Below, in pieces: positions 1-5,300 of a DNA stretch of 7,661 nt (positions within the stretch are counted from its first letter, which is position 1; the number at the start of each line of letters is the position of its first letter). The DNA is taken from positions 1-7,661 of the forward strand of contig CALFNI010000630.1 of the NCBI GenBank assembly GCA_937902695.1, written 5' to 3'. Under the pieces are notes generated by a model, which ran no database searches, was not told where the DNA came from, and saw only the letters and a program-made list of their open reading frames with translations. This DNA comes from an uncultured Rhodanobacteraceae bacterium (lineage in GTDB: Bacteria > Pseudomonadota > Gammaproteobacteria > Xanthomonadales > Rhodanobacteraceae). Both the position numbers and the translations under genes were made by a program.

Positions 1-246
1 CAGGTTGCGACCGCGAAGAGCGAATCGACGCCGGGCGCGGGGCCAAAGCCTGCCCTGAAGAGCGAGCCGAAGCCGCCGGCGAAGAAGAAGGCCGCCGTCG
101 CGAAGACCGAGAAGCCCGCCAAGAAGGAAGCGCCGAAGGCACGCTTCAGCAATGTCGATGCCGCCGCCGCGACCGCCGAGAAGCCGGCCTCGTTCGGCGA
201 CGTGAACGCCGGCACCAAGTCGTCGACCGATCCCGCCAAGAACTGA
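1..246 (+). CDS. C-terminal tail of an Ala/Lys/Pro-rich protein (5' partial)
   Basis: An open frame enters from the left edge and ends at TGA 244-246, leaving 81 visible residues. The first two thirds are dominated by Ala, Lys and Pro with repeated short AKK, EKP and PKA units (for example PPAKKKAAVAKTEKPAKK), giving a strongly basic, low-complexity and probably disordered tail. The last 30 residues or so are less basic and contain RFSNVDAAAA and FGDVNAG. Tails of this kind occur on histone H1-like proteins, phasins and some envelope proteins, so composition alone does not give a function. No domain is visible because the folded part lies upstream of the window. The gene reads in the same direction as the phosphatase gene that starts 23 bases later. 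The reading frame is supported by codon bias and by the stop falling just before the next start; the product identity is unknown. Confidence 0.7.
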   Translation, partial: QVATAKSESTPGAGPKPALKSEPKPPAKKKAAVAKTEKPAKKEAPKARFSNVDAAAATAEKPASFGDVNAGTKSSTDPAKN

Positions 247-269
247 CGGCGCGCCGCCGCGCGAACGAC

Positions 270-959
270 GTGCGCATCCTCGCGATTTCGCTCGACCTCG
301 ACGACACGCTGTGGCCGGTCGAGCCTGCGATCCGCAACGCGGAATTGCGCCTGGACGCGTGGCTGCGCGCCGAGCATCCGGATGTCGCGGCGAAGTTCCC
401 GGTGGCTGCGATGCGTGCGCTCCGCGATGCGATCGACCGCGAGCGGCCCGATCTCGCCCATGATTTCACCGCGCAGCGCCTGCTCACGATCGAGCGCGCA
501 TTCGCCGCGTGCGGCATCGGCGATGCGCACGTCGCCGATGCGTTCGAAATCTATTACGCCGCGCGCAATGCGGTCGAATGCTATGCCGACGCGCTGCCCG
601 CGCTCGCCGCGCTCTCGGCGCGCATGCCGATCGTGAGCGTCTCGAACGGCAACGCCGATCTGGAGCGCATTGGCCTGCGCCATCATTTCCGCCACTGCAT
701 CAGCGCGCGCGAAACCGGCTACGCCAAGCCGCACGCCGCGATCTTCGAGGCCGCCTGCGCCAGGCTCGGCGTCGCGCCGGCACACGTGCTGCACGTCGGC
801 GACGATCCGCTGCTCGACGTCGGCGGCGCGCGTGTAGCCGGGCTTCGCACGGCCTGGTTGAACCGCAGCGGCGCGGCGTGGTCCCATGGGCCTTCGCCCG
901 ATCTGACGATCGCCGATCTCGACGAACTCGCTGCCTGGATACTTGCCCGCGCCGCCTGA
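270..959 (+). CDS. HAD-superfamily hydrolase (subfamily IA, phosphatase-like)
   Basis: This 229-residue protein has all four HAD motifs. Motif I is DLDDT at residues 9-13, with D9 as the expected nucleophile and D11 as the acid/base. Motif II is the SNGN run with S125. Motif III is K153 in GYAKPHAAIF. Motif IV is the GDD acidic pair D178/D179, with D183 following. The helical stretch at about residues 18-105 is a C1-type cap, placing it in subfamily IA near YigB-like phosphatases, which remove phosphate from small metabolites such as flavin precursors. The real substrate cannot be read from the sequence. No signal peptide or membrane segment is seen, so it should be cytoplasmic. The GTG start places motif I at the usual distance from the N-terminus, although no clear Shine-Dalgarno sequence precedes it; initiation may depend on coupling to the upstream gene, which ends 23 bases earlier. 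The aminopeptidase gene follows after 25 bases. Confidence 0.9.
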   Translation: MRILAISLDLDDTLWPVEPAIRNAELRLDAWLRAEHPDVAAKFPVAAMRALRDAIDRERPDLAHDFTAQRLLTIERAFAACGIGDAHVADAFEIYYAARNAVECYADALPALAALSARMPIVSVSNGNADLERIGLRHHFRHCISARETGYAKPHAAIFEAACARLGVAPAHVLHVGDDPLLDVGGARVAGLRTAWLNRSGAAWSHGPSPDLTIADLDELAAWILARAA

Positions 960-972
960 GGGCGGCACTGCC

Positions 973-977
973 GGAGA
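973..977 (+). promoter_or_regulatory. Ribosome binding site of the aminopeptidase gene
   Basis: GGAGA lies seven bases upstream of ATG 985-987. This decides the start: an in-frame TTG at 943 would add 14 residues but overlaps the end of the phosphatase gene and has no comparable ribosome binding site. Confidence 0.75.
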
Positions 978-984
978 CAAACGG

Positions 985-2358
985 ATGCACGCATGGGTCG
1001 ATGCCGCGGACGCGGCTGCCGCGACACCGCTGCTCGCAGTGGACAAGGAGAACCTCGATGCGGTCTGCGCGCTGTTCGGCGCCGAGGTCCGGCGCTGGTG
1101 CACGGCGCATGCGTTCGCCGGCGAGCCCGGCCGCTTCGTGCTCGTGCCGGGCAAGGACGGCGCGCCGGCCGCCGTGCTCGCAGGCTGCGACCGGCGCGAT
1201 GCGCTGTTCGGCCTCGCCACGCTGCCGCTCAGGCTCCCCGAAGCCGACTACGCGCTCGATCCGCGCGGCCTCATCCTCGACGAAACCGACGCCGCGCTCG
1301 GCTGGGCACTCGGCAGCTACCAGTTCACGCGCTACCGCAAGGCGCCGCGCAAGGCCGCACGTCTTGCGATCGGCGCGTCGACCGCAAAGACGGTGCGTCC
1401 GATCGTCGACGCGACGTTCCGCGTCCGCGATCTCGTCAACACGCCGACCGAGGACATGGGGCCGGAGCAGCTCGCCGGCGAAGTGCGCGATCTCGCCGGC
1501 CGCTTTGGCGCGAGCTATCGCGAATGGGTCGGAGACGAGCTGCTCGCGTCGAACTTCCCGACGATCCACGCCGTCGGCCGCGCGAGCCATCGCGCGCCGC
1601 GTCTCGCCGAGCTCACCTGCGGCCCGGCCGACGCGCCGCACCTCGTGCTGATCGGCAAGGGCGTCTGCTTCGACACCGGCGGCCTCGACATCAAGCCCGC
1701 CGACGGCATGCGCTGGATGAAGAAGGACATGGGCGGCGCCGCGCACGCGATCGCGCTCGCCGAGCTCGTGCTGCACGCGCAACTGCCGGTGCGGCTCACG
1801 CTGCTCGTGCCGGCCGTCGAAAACGCGATCGGCGGCAACGCGTATCGTCCCGGCGAAGTCATCCGGACGCGCGGCGGCCTCACGGTCGAAGTCGACAACA
1901 CCGACGCCGAAGGGCGCCTCGTGCTCTGCGATGCGCTGGCGTACGCGGGCGAGCAGAAGCCCGACATGATCCTCGACTTCGCGACGCTGACCGGCGCCGC
2001 ACGCGTCGCGCTCGGTCCCGACCTGCCGGCGCTCTTCGCGAACCGCGACGACGTCGCCGACGCGTTGCTTGCCGCTGCGCGCGAGACGAGCGATCCGCTC
2101 TGGCGCCTGCCGCTGTGGCGCCCGTATCTCGCGCTGCTCGATTCGTACATCGCCGATTTCACGAACGCGGGCGGATCACGCCACGCCGGCGCGATCACGG
2201 CGGCGCTTTATCTCGAGCGGTTCGTGCCAGAGGCGGTGTCGTGGTGCCATCTCGACGTCTATTCGTGGAATGACGGCGAGAAGCCGGGACGGCCGCGCGG
2301 CGGCGAGGCGCAGGGGTTGCGAGCGTACTTCGCGATGCTGCGCAAGCGGTACGCCTGA
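985..2358 (+). CDS. M17-family leucyl aminopeptidase
   Basis: This 457-residue protein is a di-metal (usually Zn/Mn) exopeptidase that removes N-terminal residues such as leucine from peptides in the cytoplasm. Residues 1 to about 140 form the variable N-terminal domain; the catalytic domain begins near NTPTEDMGP at 152-160. The metal and catalytic residues are all present: K225 and D230 in GKGVCFD, K237 in LDIKP, D248 in KKDMGG, and D307, E309 and R311 in NTDAEGR. Their spacing (5, 12, 23, 82, 84 and 86 residues after K225) equals that of E. coli PepA (K270, D275, K282, D293, D352, E354, R356, from memory). The protein is shorter than PepA (about 500 residues), with the difference in the N-terminal domain, as in the compact M17 branch common in Proteobacteria. 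It follows the HAD gene by 25 bases and is probably cotranscribed with it. Its stop lies 11 bases from the stop of the convergent Rhs gene. The DNA-binding role of PepA should not be assumed. Confidence 0.95.
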   Translation: MHAWVDAADAAAATPLLAVDKENLDAVCALFGAEVRRWCTAHAFAGEPGRFVLVPGKDGAPAAVLAGCDRRDALFGLATLPLRLPEADYALDPRGLILDETDAALGWALGSYQFTRYRKAPRKAARLAIGASTAKTVRPIVDATFRVRDLVNTPTEDMGPEQLAGEVRDLAGRFGASYREWVGDELLASNFPTIHAVGRASHRAPRLAELTCGPADAPHLVLIGKGVCFDTGGLDIKPADGMRWMKKDMGGAAHAIALAELVLHAQLPVRLTLLVPAVENAIGGNAYRPGEVIRTRGGLTVEVDNTDAEGRLVLCDALAYAGEQKPDMILDFATLTGAARVALGPDLPALFANRDDVADALLAAARETSDPLWRLPLWRPYLALLDSYIADFTNAGGSRHAGAITAALYLERFVPEAVSWCHLDVYSWNDGEKPGRPRGGEAQGLRAYFAMLRKRYA

Positions 2359-2369
2359 CGTCGACGGTC

Positions 2370-5300
2370 TTAATTGTCGTCGAAGTCTCCCCACTTTTTC
2401 GCCTCGTCGATCAAGGCGCTGTAGTAGTCGAACGCAGCCTGCGCGGCGAAGTTCTTCGTTTCGACGTCAGCGTCTGCCTGGTCGTACTCGCTCCTGGCGT
2501 CCAGAGCCACCTTTTCGAACAAGTCGATGCCGACATCGGTCGCATCCAGGCCTTGCAGGTCTTTCTGTGCGGCAAGGTATTGATCGCGGAGCCTGTTCCT
2601 CCTTTCGATCGCGGTTGCGAGCGCGATTTCCTTGTTGAGATGGGCGTGTCCGGCTTGGTCGATATCTCGCGCTCTCTGTGCGCGCAGTTTCGCGAGGTAT
2701 TGAGCGACGAGCTTTTCATCTTCTTCGCTCATGCCCATGCCGTCGGGCGTGAGCCGATCGATGATTCCCTCGACACCCTCGTCGATGATGACGCCGACCT
2801 TGCCGACCCAACGGGCCACCGCCTTCGCCGCCAGCGCCTGCGACACGGCATTGCGCAGGATCCGCGGCGTGCTCAGTTGCCTGGGCGCCTTCGCCGATTC
2901 GTTCCGGCTCGTCGGCGCACTCGCCTGCGAGCATTTGGTGCCGCAGAACAGGCGCACCTCGAACTGCCCCATGCGCTTCTCGATGGGATTGTTCGTGTAG
3001 TTCAGCGGCGGGTTCGTGTTGATCGGGCCGTAGAGTCGCCGCCCCGTGGCATCGACGACCGCGTTGGTGTCGTTGTAGCGAAGCGGGAAGACGACGGGCG
3101 TACCATCGGCTGTCTTGGTGGGGATGCCGTGCGCATCCTTATGCACCTGCTGCACCTGCTGCTCATTCGCCGCCCTCCGCGCCTGCTCCTGCATGAACGC
3201 CATCTCGCCCGAGATAATGGCACCGGCGTTCGACGCGACAGCCGGCACGCGCGAAGCGTCGCTGACCGCGACCTCATCGCCGCTGGCGCTCGAGTAGTTG
3301 TTGCTCTGATTGCAGGTGCCCGAGGCGATGAACGCCTTCTCGCTCGCATTCGCGACCGCCATGCCGGCCGTGCATTCGAACCCGCTCGGATCGGTGAAGT
3401 CGACCGGACTGTTGTTGACGTAGCTGTACGCATTCCAGCTCTGCCCGAACGCGGCATTGCCGACGATCGGATCGGGCGAGAGGAAGCGGCCCATGGCCGG
3501 GTCGTAGAGCCGTCCCTGCATGTTGACGAGGGCCAGGTCCTCGTCGTGCGGCTGGCTCGTGAACCCCGCCCCGACGAGGCTCTGGAACAGGAGCGGCTGC
3601 GCGAGCGGCGTGCCGTCGGCGTTGCTGCGCAGGCCCCACAGATCGTAGTAATCGTGCTCGGCGATGGTGCCGTGGCTGTCGGCGACCGCGCTCGTACTGC
3701 CGAGCGCATCGGTCAGCGGATAGACGACCGTCGTCGTGCCGGGCTGGCTCGACGTTGCGGATTCGGTGTAGGTGACGTCCGCAACCGCCTCGTCGGCGCC
3801 GACGACGTGGAACACGTGCCGCGTCGGGCTCGCCGAGGCGTGCTGCTCGTAGAGCCCGGCGAACATCGTCACCGTCTCGGCGGATGAGGTCTTCTTCACG
3901 CGCGTGTGCGCCGCGTCGTAACGGAACGTCACGGTCTGCCCGTCCTCGGTCACGCTCGCGGGGAGGTCGAACGCGGTCCACACGAACGCCCGGTGCGCGT
4001 CGTCCTTCAGGCGCCCGAGCGCGTCGTACTGGTAGCTCAGGGTCTGCGGCGGCTGGCTCGGATCGACGAGGTCGCGCGTCGTCAGCGCATAGGGTTGCGC
4101 ACCGTTGCTGCCATAGCTCCGGTGCTCGACGAGCTGCCCGTTGCGCTTCGTGTCGATGCGGTTGCCGAGGCTGTCGTAGCTCTCCTCGAGCGTCGTCGAG
4201 AACGGCACGCCGTTCTGCACCGGGATCCCGTGCCGCGTCGCCTGCGTCAGGCGGTGCAGCGCATCGTGCTGGAACGTCTCATCGAGCGTGATCGTCTCAT
4301 CGCTTGTCGTGCGTTCCGCGACGAGGCCGTCGGCATCGTAGCCGTAGGCGACGTTGAGCCGGTTCGCACCCGCGTGCCGGGCCTGGATCGTCCACAGGCG
4401 GCCCATCAGCGGATCGTAGTCGCGATGATCGTCGATCGCGCCGCCGCCGACGCCGGCCTCGAGGCCGCGCGTCGCATCGACGAGCGCAAGATCGGCGTTG
4501 CGGGCCGTGATCTCCTGGAAGGCCGTGCCGGTGCCGCCCGGCGTCGCGTCGGTCACGCTCGTGAGATAGCCGTAGGCGTTGTAGGCGTAAGCCGCCCGCA
4601 GGCGCGCGGCTTGCGAGGGCGCTTGCGGGTAGTCGATGCGCGCAAGGCGCCCCGTCTGCGCGTCGTAGCCAAGGTCGATGCTCAGCTTCAGCGCCGTCGC
4701 CTCGCTCATGTCGGTCTGATCGAGCCCGATCGTGCGCCCCGCCGCGTCGTAACGGACCTCGGTCTTGATCTGATCGGGACTCATCGCCCGCGCGAGCCGG
4801 CCGATGCCGTGCAGTGCGACGTCGAACGTGTACGTGGTGAGCCCGTCCGGCGTCGTCGTCGTCGCGGTGCGGCCAAGATCATCGTACGTCGCCGTCTCGG
4901 TCGCGCCGGTCGCGCCGTGCACCGTTTGCCTGGCCTCGCCGAACCCGTTATAGGTGACTTCGCTCGTGCCGGTGCTGGGATCGTCCTCGAGCACCGGACG
5001 GCCGCGGCGGTCGTACTGCGTCGTCGTGACGTGGCCCTGATCGTCGGTGACCTTCGTGACGGGGCCGGTCGGCGTCGCCGTGTACTGGTAGGTCGTCTGG
5101 ATGACCTTGGCGATGCAGTTCGCGCAACCGGGCGCCGCCGGCAGCGTGTTCTCGCTCGCGATGAGCCGCCCGTCGACGTCGTAGTCCTGCGCGCCGTAGT
5201 GCCCGGCGGCATCGGTGTGCTCGGTCTTGAGCAGGCCGTATGTCGCCTGGGTGGCGCTGCCGTCCGGGTACACCGTCGCGATCGCGCGCCCGAGGCTGTC

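Noticed and set aside
248..264. GC-rich palindrome GGCGCGCC and neighbours between the first two genes
   Set aside because: It is short, sits in a 23-base gap of very high GC, and has no T-tract; chance is sufficient to explain it.
943..984. TTG start for a 471-residue form of the aminopeptidase
   Set aside because: It would overlap the phosphatase stop, lacks a ribosome site, and adds a low-complexity leader. ATG 985 has GGAGA at the right distance.
700..1782. 360-residue minus-strand open frame
   Set aside because: It is antisense to the end of the phosphatase gene and the first half of the aminopeptidase gene, and shows no recognisable motif.
509..2273. Long Arg-rich plus-strand frames over the HAD and aminopeptidase genes
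   Set aside because: They overlap genes with complete catalytic motifs and show only codon-shift composition.
2361..2383. Small inverted repeat (TCGACG/CGTCGA, 11-base loop) between the convergent stops, as a bidirectional terminator
   Set aside because: The stem is only six base pairs, part of it is inside the Rhs coding end, and no T-run follows on either strand. It is too weak to call a terminator.
2553..3887. 444-residue plus-strand open frame opposite the Rhs core and tip
   Set aside because: It lies fully antisense to the Rhs gene, whose domains are recognisable there. Its translation is Arg/Val/Ala-rich without motifs, as expected for a shadow frame in GC-rich DNA.
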